From Actinomycetes bacterium (lineage in GTDB: Bacteria; Actinomycetota; Actinomycetes; Propionibacteriales; Propionibacteriaceae): a stretch of 8,575 nucleotides of DNA. The notes beneath the pieces were generated by a model. It saw only the letters and a list, made by a program, of their open reading frames with translations, was not told the origin of the DNA and searched no databases. The stretch lies in assembly GCA_023387135.1 (NCBI GenBank), contig JAEWIK010000325.1:1-8575 (forward strand). The letters run 5' to 3'. Of this stretch, positions 1-7,365 are shown piece by piece (position 1 is the first letter of the stretch; every line of letters starts with the position of its first letter). A program made the translations under genes and the position numbers.

Positions 1-54
1 GAACTGACGACAGCCCGCTGGGCGACAGAAACAGTCAGTCGCCGGACAGCAGAA

Positions 55-83
55 CCGGAGCGTCCCTCGCGGGAACGCTCCGG
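55..83 (-). terminator. Probable ssrA transcription terminator (strong stem-loop)
   Basis: An eight-pair outer stem (55-62 with 76-83) continues, past one bulged base at 75, into a four-pair inner stem (63-66 with 71-74) closed by the four-base loop 67-70. It starts about 30 nt past the ssrA 3' end. A second small hairpin (88-92 with 98-102, loop 93-97) lies between the two. There is no clear U-tract afterwards on the minus strand, which is common for terminators in GC-rich actinobacteria. The role is inferred from position and stability. Positions 1-54 show only a weak GCCC/GGGC hairpin (13-23) and no gene. Confidence 0.6.
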
Positions 84-113
84 CGCAGGGTGGCGGACAC
101 CCGTCATCACAGG

Positions 114-480
<367 letters not shown>

Positions 481-499
481 TGTTGAGTTGTCAGCCGGC

Positions 500-522
500 G
501 TCTCGCGACAGTGTCTCGCGAC
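500..522. repeat. Tandem direct repeat in the ssrA/FKBP divergent promoter region
   Basis: GTCTCGCGAC occurs at 500-509 and again, exactly, at 513-522, giving a 13-bp period. Each copy contains the palindrome TCGCGA. The pair lies 20-42 bp upstream of the tmRNA 5' end and 60-82 bp upstream of the FKBP start, in the 101-bp intergenic region. It could be a regulator site for either gene or chance in GC-rich DNA. No family assignment is possible. Confidence 0.4.
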
Positions 523-529
523 TCCAGCC

Positions 530-535
530 TGCCAA
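530..535 (-). promoter_or_regulatory. Possible -35 element of an ssrA promoter
   Basis: On the minus strand this hexamer reads TTGGCA, five of six matches to TTGACA. No good -10 is visible at the usual spacing; the closest hexamers, in the 507-514 region, are poor. The tmRNA 5' end is made by RNase P processing, so transcription should start upstream of 480, in agreement with a promoter here. This is a weak, position-based call. Confidence 0.25.
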
Positions 536-569
536 GCTTACCCGATCGGACCGGCAAGGTCGAAGTAGG

Positions 570-575
570 TAGGGT
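570..575 (+). promoter_or_regulatory. Possible -10 element for a leaderless FKBP transcript
   Basis: TAGGGT fits the actinobacterial TANNNT -10 pattern and ends 6 bp before the ATG at 582, so transcription starting at about 582 would give a leaderless mRNA. The -35 area (around 547-552) is poor. The same purine-rich stretch (AGGTAGGGTGG) could instead be a weak ribosome binding site, and the two readings cannot be separated here. Confidence 0.3.
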
Positions 576-581
576 GGCGTC

Positions 582-950
582 ATGGACAAGCCGTTCGTCG
601 ACCCGCCCGAGGGTCCTGCCCCCACCGAACTCCAGATCACCGACCTCGAGGTCGGCACCGGCCCCGAAGCGGTCCCCGGCAAGCGCGTCGCGGTCCACTA
701 CGTCGGCGTCGCCTACTCCTCCGGCGAGGAGTTCGACTCCAGCTACGGACGCGGTGAGCCGCTCACCTTCGGCCTCGGCGCCCGTCAGGTCATCACGGGC
801 TGGGACCAGGGCATCGTCGGCATGAAAGTCGGCGGCCGCAGGCGCCTGGTCATCCCGCCGCAGCTGGCGTACGGAACCCGGGGCGCCGGCGGCGTGATCG
901 GCCCCAACGAGACCCTGATCTTCGTCTGCGATCTCGTCGGCGTTCGCTGA
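582..950 (+). CDS. FKBP-type peptidyl-prolyl cis-trans isomerase
   Basis: This 122-residue protein is a single FKBP domain (about residues 16-122) that should catalyse cis-trans isomerisation of prolyl bonds during folding. Aligned by eye to FKBP12, the active-site pocket is complete: Y40, F51, D52, F63, V70, I71, W74, Y97 and F114 correspond to FKBP12 Y26, F36, D37, F46, V55, I56, W59, Y82 and F99. There is no signal peptide, lipobox or membrane segment, so it is cytosolic. The proline-rich N-terminus (residues 4-14) looks like a flexible extension. The ATG at 582 is the natural start because it leaves the domain intact; there is no strong Shine-Dalgarno. The gene is divergent from ssrA and convergent with lacZ, so it is probably monocistronic and unrelated to sugar use. 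The family call is very secure; client proteins are unknown. Confidence 0.95.
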   Translation: MDKPFVDPPEGPAPTELQITDLEVGTGPEAVPGKRVAVHYVGVAYSSGEEFDSSYGRGEPLTFGLGARQVITGWDQGIVGMKVGGRRRLVIPPQLAYGTRGAGGVIGPNETLIFVCDLVGVR

Positions 951-958
951 ACGTCGCT

Positions 959-974
959 CGGGCCCTCCGGCCCG
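959..974. terminator. Bidirectional stem-loop between the FKBP gene and lacZ
   Basis: A perfect 6-bp GC-only stem, CGGGCC (959-964) with GGCCCG (969-974), encloses a four-base loop. It fills nearly all of the 24-bp gap between the convergent FKBP stop (948-950) and lacZ stop (975-977), so one hairpin can end both transcripts. No U-tract is present. Confidence 0.6.
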
Positions 975-3900
975 TCAGTGGTTCGACACCCCCTGGAAGC
1001 TGAACTCGAAGACCAGGTCGCTGCCCACGGGAAGCCGGTACTGCGGATGCGTTCGCGCACCCCAGGAGTCGTCGCCACCCACCCCCCGGCGCATGAGCGC
1101 GGGGCGGAGGACGGTGTGGTGGATCGGCGGCAGCTCGGTGTGGTGGGCGGCGTTCTCGATCTCGAACGGCGTCCACGGCAGGGCGGAGAACTCCATGCCG
1201 CCGGCACACTCGAAGCGCAGGCCGCGTCCTTCGTCGTCCAGCACGGTCGCCCAGCGCACCCCCGTGTGGCTGCCCGCCTCCTGGGGACGCAGGTACCGGG
1301 TGAGCTGGTCGGCCACGTCCGCGCCGTAGACGCCGAGCCGCGCCCCGCGCCGGCGGTCGACGTAACTCTCCTCGGGTCCGTCGCCGTACCACCGCAGTGA
1401 GCCCAGGGAGGCGTCGGCGACGAAGAGCATGCCGAACTCGGGCGGGTCCGCCAACTCTGCGGGCGGGCGCATGGTGAGGGTGGTGGCGATCCTGCCGTCG
1501 CCGTCCACGCGGTAGAGCACCTCGCACCGGCTGGCAGGAGTCGTCGGCAGCAGGTAGGTGTAGCTGACCTCGACGCACCCGTCACGCTCGACCACCTCCG
1601 GGTCGCCGCCCTGGCGGTCCTGCCGGGCGCGGGCGTACCTGCTCGCCAGCAGCCAGTCGCCCGCCTCGTACCCCATGTGCCAGCCACGTTCGTTGGACGT
1701 CGGGGCATGCCAGAAGTTCGGCAGCGGCACCGACCGGAGCAGCTCGAGTCCGGTGTCGGGAGTCTCGCCGTAGCGGTACGAGACCAGGCCGCCGTGCAGG
1801 CGCGAGAACAGCGCCCTGAAGTGCTCACCCCTGACGCCGACGTTGTGGATGCCCCAGCCGACCTCGGGCGAGCGCGCCGGCGGCGTGCGCCGGGCCGGCT
1901 CGCCGACGACGAAGACCGCCTGTTCCCAACCGACCTCGTGGCCGGCCGGAGCCCAGGACGACTCCTCCCGCAGCCTGAACGAGACCTCCACCGCGTACTC
2001 CCCCGGCTCCTCGGGCAGCCGGAAGGGCAGCGAATAATTCTGCGTCCCACCGGGTTCGACGTCGGTGTCGAGGGTCTCCCGCCGCAGCACCTCTCCCTCG
2101 CGGGCGAGGCTGACCACGCACTCGTACTCGCCGCTGCCGGTGACCAGCAGCCGGTTGTGGATCGTCACCTCGTCGCGGCCGATGGTGGTCTTGAACCCCT
2201 GGTAGAGGTACTTCACCTCCTGCAGCTTCGGGGTGGGAGTGTGGTCGGCGAACAGGATGCCGTCCCCGCAGAAGTCGGAGTCGTGCGGGGCCTCTCCGCA
2301 GTCGCCGCCGTAGCCGAAGAACTCCTCGCCGTGCCTGTCGGTCAGCCTGATGGCCTGGTCGGCGAAGTCCCAGATGAAGCCGCCCTGGAACAGCTCGTCG
2401 GAATAGGCGAGGTCGAGGTACTCGTCGACGGCCCCGAAGGAGTTGCCCATCGCGTGGGCGTACTCGCACATGAGGAAGGGCTTGTCACGATGGGTGGCGA
2501 GGTACTCGGCGACCTCGGTGGCGGGGGTGTACATCCTGCTGGTGATGTCGGCGGTCTGCGGGTACCTGTCGTCCCAGGTCACTCCCTCGTAGTGGACGGG
2601 ACGGTCGTCGACCTCCCTGAAGTAGTCGCCGACGGCGAGCAGGTTCGTGCCGCCGAAGGACTCGTTGCCGCACGACCAGATGACGACGGCGGCGTGGTTC
2701 TTGTCGCGCTCGTACATCGAGGCCGCCCTGTCCAGCAGGACGTCGCGCCACTCGGGCAGGTCGCCCGGCACCGCCTCGTCGACCCGCGACTGCCCGCGGA
2801 CGATCTTGTCCCACAGCCCGTGGGACTCCAGGTTCATCTCGTCGATGACGTAGATGCCGTAGGTGTCGCAGAGTTCGTAGAAGAACGAGTTGTTCGGGTA
2901 GTGGCAGGTCCTGACGGCGTTGATGTTCGACGCCTTCATGAGCCTGAGGTCGGCCTCGGTCTCCTCGCGCGTCACCACGCGCCCGTTGAGCCCGAACTCG
3001 TGACGGTTCACCCCGTTGAAGACGACCCGCCTGCCGTTGATCTTCAGGACGCCGTCCTCGATCCCGAACCGGCGGACGCCGACGCGCTGCGGGATGTACT
3101 CGACGAGGTCGCCCGCGTCGTCACGCACCTCGACCGCCAGGTCGTAGAGGAACGGACGCTCGGCGCTCCACAGGTTCGGCGACGGAATCGTGACGGTGAA
3201 CCGCCCGTCGGCCCCGGCGGCAAGGTCGCCCACACCCTCCAGACGCGCCGACACGGTGCCAGGACCCGCCAGCGACACCCGCACCGAGACCGTCGCCTCG
3301 GCCAGGTCGTCGCTGACCGTCGTGACGATGGCGAGGTCCTCGACGTGGGCCGCCGGACGCCGGTAGAGCACGACGTCCCGGAACAGGCCGGAGAACCTGT
3401 AGAAGTCCTGGTCCTCGATCCACGAGCCCGCCGTCCACCGGAACACCCTGACCGCGAGCTTGTTCTCGCCGGCGGTGACGAATTGGGTGAGGTCGAACTC
3501 CGACGGGGTGAACGAGTCGGCGCCGTAGCCCACGTAACTGCCGTTGAGCCACACCGCGACGGCGCTCTCCGCGCCCTTGAACGAGACGCTGAGCCGTTCG
3601 CCGGGTTCCAGCGGGGTGTCGAGAGTGAACCACGTGACGTAGCTCGCCACCGGGTTGAACAGCGTCGGCACCTGCCCGGGCTCGACTGTCTCGTAGCCGT
3701 CCCACGGGTACTGGACGTTGGTGTACTGCGGGGTGCCGTACCCCTGCAGCTGGATGTGGGCCGGCACCGGGATGTCGTCCCACCCGCTGCAGTCGAAGTC
3801 GGGGGCCTCGAAGCCTTCGATCATGCTGTCGAGGTTCAGGGCGTGGTGGAACTTCCAGAGCCCGTTGAGGCTCTTCTCGAAGCTGCTCTCCCCCGTCGCC

Positions 3901-4001
3901 GCCTCGGCGGCGCTGCTGAACCAGCGATGGTCGGAATGGGGGGGCACCCTGTTCTCGGCGAACCAGGTGGGATCGGCGATCCTGTCGGCTGTGAAAGTCA
4001 C
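975..4001 (-). CDS. lacZ: Beta-galactosidase, GH2 family, LacZ type
   Basis: The 1008-residue protein is close in size to E. coli LacZ (1023 residues) and should hydrolyse terminal beta-galactosides such as lactose in the cytosol; no signal peptide is seen. Domains in order: sugar-binding jelly roll (about 45-215), immunoglobulin-like domain (218-312), TIM barrel (314-605), a second beta-sandwich (about 615-700) and the C-terminal small-chain domain (about 720-1003). Aligned by eye, the catalytic set is complete: acid/base E447 in GNES, nucleophile E513 in CEYAHAMGNS, Mg ligands E392 and H394, sodium-site D199, H367, H516, W544 and W980. D580 replaces E. coli N604. The GTG start at 3999-4001 overlaps the upstream permease stop as GTGA and has GGGAG 8 nt upstream. 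The frame stays open further upstream (to 4607), but that part overlaps the permease gene and is not LacZ-like. It is the last gene of the operon. Linkage could be beta-1,4 or another type. Confidence 0.96.
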   Translation of the reverse strand: MTFTADRIADPTWFAENRVPPHSDHRWFSSAAEAATGESSFEKSLNGLWKFHHALNLDSMIEGFEAPDFDCSGWDDIPVPAHIQLQGYGTPQYTNVQYPWDGYETVEPGQVPTLFNPVASYVTWFTLDTPLEPGERLSVSFKGAESAVAVWLNGSYVGYGADSFTPSEFDLTQFVTAGENKLAVRVFRWTAGSWIEDQDFYRFSGLFRDVVLYRRPAAHVEDLAIVTTVSDDLAEATVSVRVSLAGPGTVSARLEGVGDLAAGADGRFTVTIPSPNLWSAERPFLYDLAVEVRDDAGDLVEYIPQRVGVRRFGIEDGVLKINGRRVVFNGVNRHEFGLNGRVVTREETEADLRLMKASNINAVRTCHYPNNSFFYELCDTYGIYVIDEMNLESHGLWDKIVRGQSRVDEAVPGDLPEWRDVLLDRAASMYERDKNHAAVVIWSCGNESFGGTNLLAVGDYFREVDDRPVHYEGVTWDDRYPQTADITSRMYTPATEVAEYLATHRDKPFLMCEYAHAMGNSFGAVDEYLDLAYSDELFQGGFIWDFADQAIRLTDRHGEEFFGYGGDCGEAPHDSDFCGDGILFADHTPTPKLQEVKYLYQGFKTTIGRDEVTIHNRLLVTGSGEYECVVSLAREGEVLRRETLDTDVEPGGTQNYSLPFRLPEEPGEYAVEVSFRLREESSWAPAGHEVGWEQAVFVVGEPARRTPPARSPEVGWGIHNVGVRGEHFRALFSRLHGGLVSYRYGETPDTGLELLRSVPLPNFWHAPTSNERGWHMGYEAGDWLLASRYARARQDRQGGDPEVVERDGCVEVSYTYLLPTTPASRCEVLYRVDGDGRIATTLTMRPPAELADPPEFGMLFVADASLGSLRWYGDGPEESYVDRRRGARLGVYGADVADQLTRYLRPQEAGSHTGVRWATVLDDEGRGLRFECAGGMEFSALPWTPFEIENAAHHTELPPIHHTVLRPALMRRGVGGDDSWGARTHPQYRLPVGSDLVFEFSFQGVSNH

Positions 4002-4807
4002 TTGATGGCTCCCGTGATTCCTTCGGCGAATTGGCGTTGCAGGGCGAGGAACACCACGACGGCGGGCAGCGACGCCAGCAGCACGGCGAGCATCAACACC
4101 CCGTAGTTGGTGACGTAGCCGGCACGCAGGTTGGAGATGAGCATGGGCATGGTCTGGTAGTCGTTGTTGATCAGGATCACCTTCGGCCACAGGAAGTTGT
4201 TCCACGCCGCCATGAACGTGATGACGCCGGCGGCGGCGTACGTGGCGCGCATGGTGGGCAGGAAGATCCGCGCGAAGATCGACACCTCGCTGAGCCCGTC
4301 GATCCTGGCCGCGTCCAGGATCTCGTGCGGGAACGACCGCGCCGACTGCCTGAACAGCAGGATGAGGAAGGGCGTCGAGATGGCGGGCAGGATCACCGCG
4401 ATGGTGGTGCTCGTCAGGTCCATCTGGGCGAACATCTGGAAGAGCGGGATCATCGTGGCCGCGAACGGGATCATGATCGCGAGCAGCAGGAACGCCATGA
4501 ACCTGTCCTTGCCACGCGAGTGCAGCACCTCGAAGCCGTAGCCGGCTATCGAGCAGATGACGAGCGCGAGGACCGTCGTGGCGACGGCGTTGACGAACGA
4601 GTACCACATCGCGCTGGCGACGTCCTGCGAGCCGACGAGGTCGGTGAAGTTCTTGACGAGGTTCAGGCCGGGCAGCAGCCGCGAGTCGAGCACGTCCTGG
4701 CTGGTGTTGGTGGCCGAGACGACCATGAAGTACAGCGGGAAGACGGACGCCAGCGACGCGAGCGTCAGGAAGGCGTACCCGGGAACCTGGCGGAGCGTCC
4801 TAGTCAC
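3998..4807 (-). CDS. Carbohydrate ABC transporter permease, MalG type (CUT1)
   Basis: This inner-membrane subunit of a sugar importer has 269 residues from the chosen GTG. Six membrane segments are visible at about 9-30, 71-95, 103-126, 132-152, 189-207 and 235-260. The cytoplasmic EAA loop that docks on the ATPase is a DAA variant: D165-A-A, G171 and P184. The WNNFLWP motif (202-208) and the C-terminal EGITGAIK tail are typical of MalG-like permeases. Two GTG codons can start the gene. I prefer 4807, which lies about 9 nt after GGTGG; the GTG at 4816 sits almost on top of that site and would add three residues. The start overlaps the end of the MalF-type gene, and the stop overlaps the lacZ start as GTGA, so all three should be translationally coupled. 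The substrate is inferred from lacZ, not from this sequence. Confidence 0.93.
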   Translation of the reverse strand: MTRTLRQVPGYAFLTLASLASVFPLYFMVVSATNTSQDVLDSRLLPGLNLVKNFTDLVGSQDVASAMWYSFVNAVATTVLALVICSIAGYGFEVLHSRGKDRFMAFLLLAIMIPFAATMIPLFQMFAQMDLTSTTIAVILPAISTPFLILLFRQSARSFPHEILDAARIDGLSEVSIFARIFLPTMRATYAAAGVITFMAAWNNFLWPKVILINNDYQTMPMLISNLRAGYVTNYGVLMLAVLLASLPAVVVFLALQRQFAEGITGAIK

Positions 4808-5768
4808 GCTTGTCACCCACCTTCAACTGGATGGCGGCGAGGATGGCGACCATGACGAGGATCGCGTACGAGATGGCCGCGGCGTAGCCGAAGTTCGGGC
4901 TCTTCTGGAAGGACAGCTCGTACAGGTAGTGCGACATCGACATGGACGTGTAGGCAGGCCCGCCCTGGGTGAGGTTCCAGGACTCGTCGAAGAGCTGGAT
5001 CGTGCCGTTGGTCGACATGATCGCTGTCAGCAGGATCATCGGCTTCAGTTGCGGCACCGTGACGTACCAGAAGGTCTTGACGGCCCCCGCGCCGTCGATC
5101 CGCGCGGCTTCCAGCGTCGAGTAGTCGAGGTTCTGCAGGGCCGCCAGGTAGAACACCATGTTGTAGCCGGTCCAGCGCCACAGCAGGCCGAGGATGATGA
5201 CGAAGCGGGCGGTGGTCGTCTGGCCGAGCCAGTTGATCGGGCTGTCGATCAGGTGCAGGCCTTGCAGCAGGTCGTTGACGAGCCCCTCGTTGGCGAACAG
5301 CGTCCGGAAGACCAGCGAGTACGACACGAGCCCGACCGCGCAGGGCAGGAAGATGGCCGTGCGCCACAGCGCGCGGAACCTCAGGTTCCGGTTGTTCAGC
5401 AGGTTCGCGAGGATGAGGGCCAGCACCAGCATGACCGGTACCTGGATGATCAGGTAGATGAAGGTGTTGGTCAGGGTGAGCTTGAAGATGTCGTCGGAGA
5501 ACAGGCGCTGGTAGTTGTACCAGAGCGGGTCGGCGAAGCTCAGGCGGGTTCCCTTGCCGGTCTTCAGCGAGAGGACGAGCGCCTGCGCCATGGGGTAGAA
5601 GTTCATCCAGAGGATGAGCAGGGCCGCGGGCAGCAGGAAGACCCAGCCCGTCAGGCTCTGGCGTTGTTCGATGCCGAACCGTGGGAGGCGCTCGGTCGAC
5701 CGTGACCCGCGTCCCTCCCGCCGCACCGGCCGGTCCGGGGGTGCCACCCGGACTGCTGACACTGACAC
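4800..5768 (-). CDS. Carbohydrate ABC transporter permease, MalF type (CUT1)
   Basis: This 322-residue membrane subunit pairs with the MalG-type protein. A basic cytosolic N-terminus (about 1-38) precedes six membrane segments at about 41-69, 99-124, 134-156, 188-212, 243-262 and 294-315. The EAA loop is canonical, with E220-A-A, D225-G226 and P239, and the LTQGGP motif (266-271) is typical of MalF-like proteins. I chose the GTG at 5766-5768 because GAGGAG lies about 9 nt upstream. The frame stays open to an earlier codon at 5837, but that would translate through the stem-loop at 5792-5819 and adds residues with no permease character. The gene follows the binding-protein gene after a 72-bp gap and overlaps the next permease gene. 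Expression relative to the binding protein may be lowered by the stem-loop. The family is secure; the beta-galactoside substrate is inferred from lacZ. Confidence 0.93.
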   Translation of the reverse strand: MSVSAVRVAPPDRPVRREGRGSRSTERLPRFGIEQRQSLTGWVFLLPAALLILWMNFYPMAQALVLSLKTGKGTRLSFADPLWYNYQRLFSDDIFKLTLTNTFIYLIIQVPVMLVLALILANLLNNRNLRFRALWRTAIFLPCAVGLVSYSLVFRTLFANEGLVNDLLQGLHLIDSPINWLGQTTTARFVIILGLLWRWTGYNMVFYLAALQNLDYSTLEAARIDGAGAVKTFWYVTVPQLKPMILLTAIMSTNGTIQLFDESWNLTQGGPAYTSMSMSHYLYELSFQKSPNFGYAAAISYAILVMVAILAAIQLKVGDKRD

Positions 5769-5791
5769 GCGACGATTCTCCTCTTGACCGG

Positions 5792-5819
5792 GGAGGGGAC
5801 CGGTCTCCCGGCCCCCTCC
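5792..5819 (-). promoter_or_regulatory. Intra-operon stem-loop between binding-protein and permease genes
   Basis: In the minus-strand RNA, GGAGGGG (5813-5819), G (5812) and CCGG (5808-5811) pair with CCGG (5800-5803), U (5799) and CCCCUCC (5792-5798). This gives a continuous 12-pair stem, with one G-U pair, closed by a GAGA (GNRA-type) tetraloop. The G-U pair becomes an A-C mismatch in the plus-strand RNA, so the structure is better in the operon's direction. It lies 21 nt past the binding-protein stop and about 14 nt before the permease ribosome binding site. No U-tract follows. In sugar-importer operons such hairpins are known to protect the upstream mRNA 3' end or partly stop transcription. 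Which one applies here is not known. Confidence 0.7.
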
Positions 5820-5840
5820 GCTGACGATGTCAACCACGCA

Positions 5841-7181
5841 TCACTGCATGGCGAATTCTGTGGTCTTCTGCGCCTCGTCCAGGGCCGCGCCCGGGTCGGT
5901 GCCGTTGAGGATCTTCGTGATAGCGGCGCTGACGGCGTCGCGTCCCTCGTAGTAGTACGCGCCGGTGTTGTTGCTGGGCACCTTGGTCGAGTAGTCGACG
6001 ACCTTCGACCAGACGGCCTCGCCGCCGAAGAACTCCTGCGGCTGGGAGTAGACCGAGCTCTTGCCCGCCGGGGTCCAGTTGGCCAGCGCGCCGGACGACG
6101 GGAGGATCGTGTCGTAGAACTCGGTGGAGCCCGCGAAGGTCGCCTTCAGGAAGTCGGCGGCGAGTTCACGATTGGCGTTCGAGCTGATCGCCCAGGACGA
6201 GCCGCCGTTGGCCGAGTAGTTCGTCGCACCCTGCACGCCGTCGAGCTTGGGCAGGTTGGTGACTGCCCACTTGCCCGCCTGGTCCTTCGCGGTCTGGACG
6301 GAGCCGAGGATCCACACGCCGTTGAGGGTGCCCGCCACGTCGCCGTTGACGAACGTGCCGATGTACTCGTCCCACGAGTTGACCTCGACCAGGACGCCCG
6401 ACTTCACGAGCTGCTTGTAGACGTCGATCGACTTCATCAGCGCTTCGTTGTTGGTGATGGTCGGCTTGCCCTCGGCGTCGAACAGGCTCGCGCCGGCGCT
6501 CTGCAGCATCATCATGATGAGGTCCGCCGAACCTGCCTGGCCGGACAGCAGGGGCTTGCCGGTCTTGGCGAGCACCTCCTTGCCCTTGGCGAGGAAGTCG
6601 CTCCAGGTGATGTCGGTGAAGTCGTCGACGGTCATGCCGGCTTCCTTCAGGACGTCGGTGCGCAGCGCCGTGATGGCGGTGCCGTTGTCGAACGGGAGAC
6701 CGTAGTTGACGCCGTCCACCACCGAGTAGTCGACGACGGACTTCGGGTACTGGCCGAAGTCGACGCCGGACTGCGAGTAGTCGGAGAACAGGTCGGGGTA
6801 GTTGATGACGTTCTTCTGGAACGCGTTGTTCTGCATCAGGAAGATGTCAGGAAGCTGGTCGGTCTGCTGCGACTGGGCGAGCGTCGTGAGCTTGGTCTGC
6901 AGGTCGTCCCACGGGGTCTCGACGACGTTGAGCTTGAAGCCCGGGTGGTCCTTCTCGTAGATCTTCGCCGCCTCGTTCATCGCGTAGATGTTGAAGGAGG
7001 GGTCCCAGCACCAGACAGTCAGCGTCCCGGCGGCGACCGAGGACGGAGCCGAGCTCGGGCTGGACGTTTCGGTGCCGGCGCTCGCGCTCGGGGCGGGGGC
7101 CGGGGTGCCGCTGCAGGCTGCCAGCACGATGCCGAGGGGCAGTGCCAGGGCCAACGAGGCTAGTTTCGCGCGTGTGTTCAT
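5841..7181 (-). CDS. Sugar-binding lipoprotein of a CUT1 ABC importer
   Basis: This 446-residue extracellular solute-binding protein (family 1, MalE-like) captures a sugar for the two permeases. Residues 1-22 form a lipoprotein signal peptide with lipobox LAAC, and C23 would be lipidated. A Ser/Thr/Ala/Pro-rich linker (about 24-50) tethers the fold, which starts with TLTVWCWDPSFN (about 53-64). Aromatic residues typical of sugar pockets are frequent, including W57, W59 and the WDD of the early strand-helix region. The length is normal for the family. The ATG at 7179-7181 is preceded by AAGGAG about 11 nt upstream. It is the first gene of the operon, with the promoter and operator at 7366-7408, so it should be the most abundant product. 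The binding specificity cannot be read from sequence; lactose, galacto-oligosaccharides or plant galactans are all possible given the linked lacZ. Confidence 0.94.
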   Translation of the reverse strand: MNTRAKLASLALALPLGIVLAACSGTPAPAPSASAGTETSSPSSAPSSVAAGTLTVWCWDPSFNIYAMNEAAKIYEKDHPGFKLNVVETPWDDLQTKLTTLAQSQQTDQLPDIFLMQNNAFQKNVINYPDLFSDYSQSGVDFGQYPKSVVDYSVVDGVNYGLPFDNGTAITALRTDVLKEAGMTVDDFTDITWSDFLAKGKEVLAKTGKPLLSGQAGSADLIMMMLQSAGASLFDAEGKPTITNNEALMKSIDVYKQLVKSGVLVEVNSWDEYIGTFVNGDVAGTLNGVWILGSVQTAKDQAGKWAVTNLPKLDGVQGATNYSANGGSSWAISSNANRELAADFLKATFAGSTEFYDTILPSSGALANWTPAGKSSVYSQPQEFFGGEAVWSKVVDYSTKVPSNNTGAYYYEGRDAVSAAITKILNGTDPGAALDEAQKTTEFAMQ

Positions 7182-7187
7182 CGGGGG

Positions 7188-7337
7188 TCAGACTCCTTCT
7201 GGTCCGGTGCGGATGAGGCCGAAGCGAGGACGTACTCGAATCCATCCCACCCGTCGGGCGTGCCCGTGCTGCAGCGCTGCGGTCTCGCGCGGACGTGAAC
7301 GCAGGGATGTCACGCTGTCGGCCTCGACACCTGCCAC
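7188..7337 (-). CDS. Possible 49-codon leader ORF ahead of the binding-protein gene
   Basis: Within the roughly 190-nt operon leader, a GTG (7335-7337) lies 6 nt downstream of a strong GGAGGAGG (7344-7351) and opens 49 codons without a stop. It ends at a TGA (7188-7190) only 6 nt before the ATG of the binding-protein gene, so ribosomes finishing it would be over the next start site. I do not recognise the peptide; it is Arg-rich (about 10 Arg) with no membrane segment or run of identical residues. Open frames of this size are frequent in GC-rich DNA, so the ribosome binding site and the stop position are the only arguments for it. It may be a coupling device or may not be translated. Confidence 0.25.
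   Translation of the reverse strand: MAGVEADSVTSLRSRPRETAALQHGHARRVGWIRVRPRFGLIRTGPEGV
7271..7280. repeat. Perfect 10-bp palindrome in the operon leader
   Basis: GCAGCGCTGC is self-complementary and overlaps a second palindrome, GCTGCAGC (7268-7275). Both are within the leader of the transporter operon. They could contribute to leader RNA structure, but short GC palindromes are expected by chance. No other structure stands out between 7182 and 7340 apart from the possible leader ORF. Confidence 0.25.
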
Positions 7338-7365
7338 CCCGGCCCTCCTCCACACTGACGAGGGA

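Noticed and set aside
13..39. Small hairpins in the first 50 bases (GCCC/GGGC, ACTGAC/GTCAGT)
   Set aside because: Short stems expected by chance in GC-rich DNA and cut off by the window edge; no gene or function can be supported.
1677..4106. 809-codon open frame on the plus strand, antisense to lacZ
   Set aside because: It mirrors lacZ in a frame kept open by high GC. Its product is a low-complexity mix rich in Val, Asp, Arg, His and Pro with no recognisable domain, while the opposite strand encodes a full LacZ.
4002..4607. Upstream extension of the lacZ frame to 1210 codons
   Set aside because: The extension overlaps the MalG-type permease gene and has no GH2 similarity; the GTG at 3999-4001 with its GGGAG site and GTGA overlap explains the start.
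5784..7163. 459-codon open frame on the plus strand, antisense to the binding-protein gene
   Set aside because: Same kind of GC-driven shadow; the minus strand has a lipobox, a correct family fold and a ribosome binding site.
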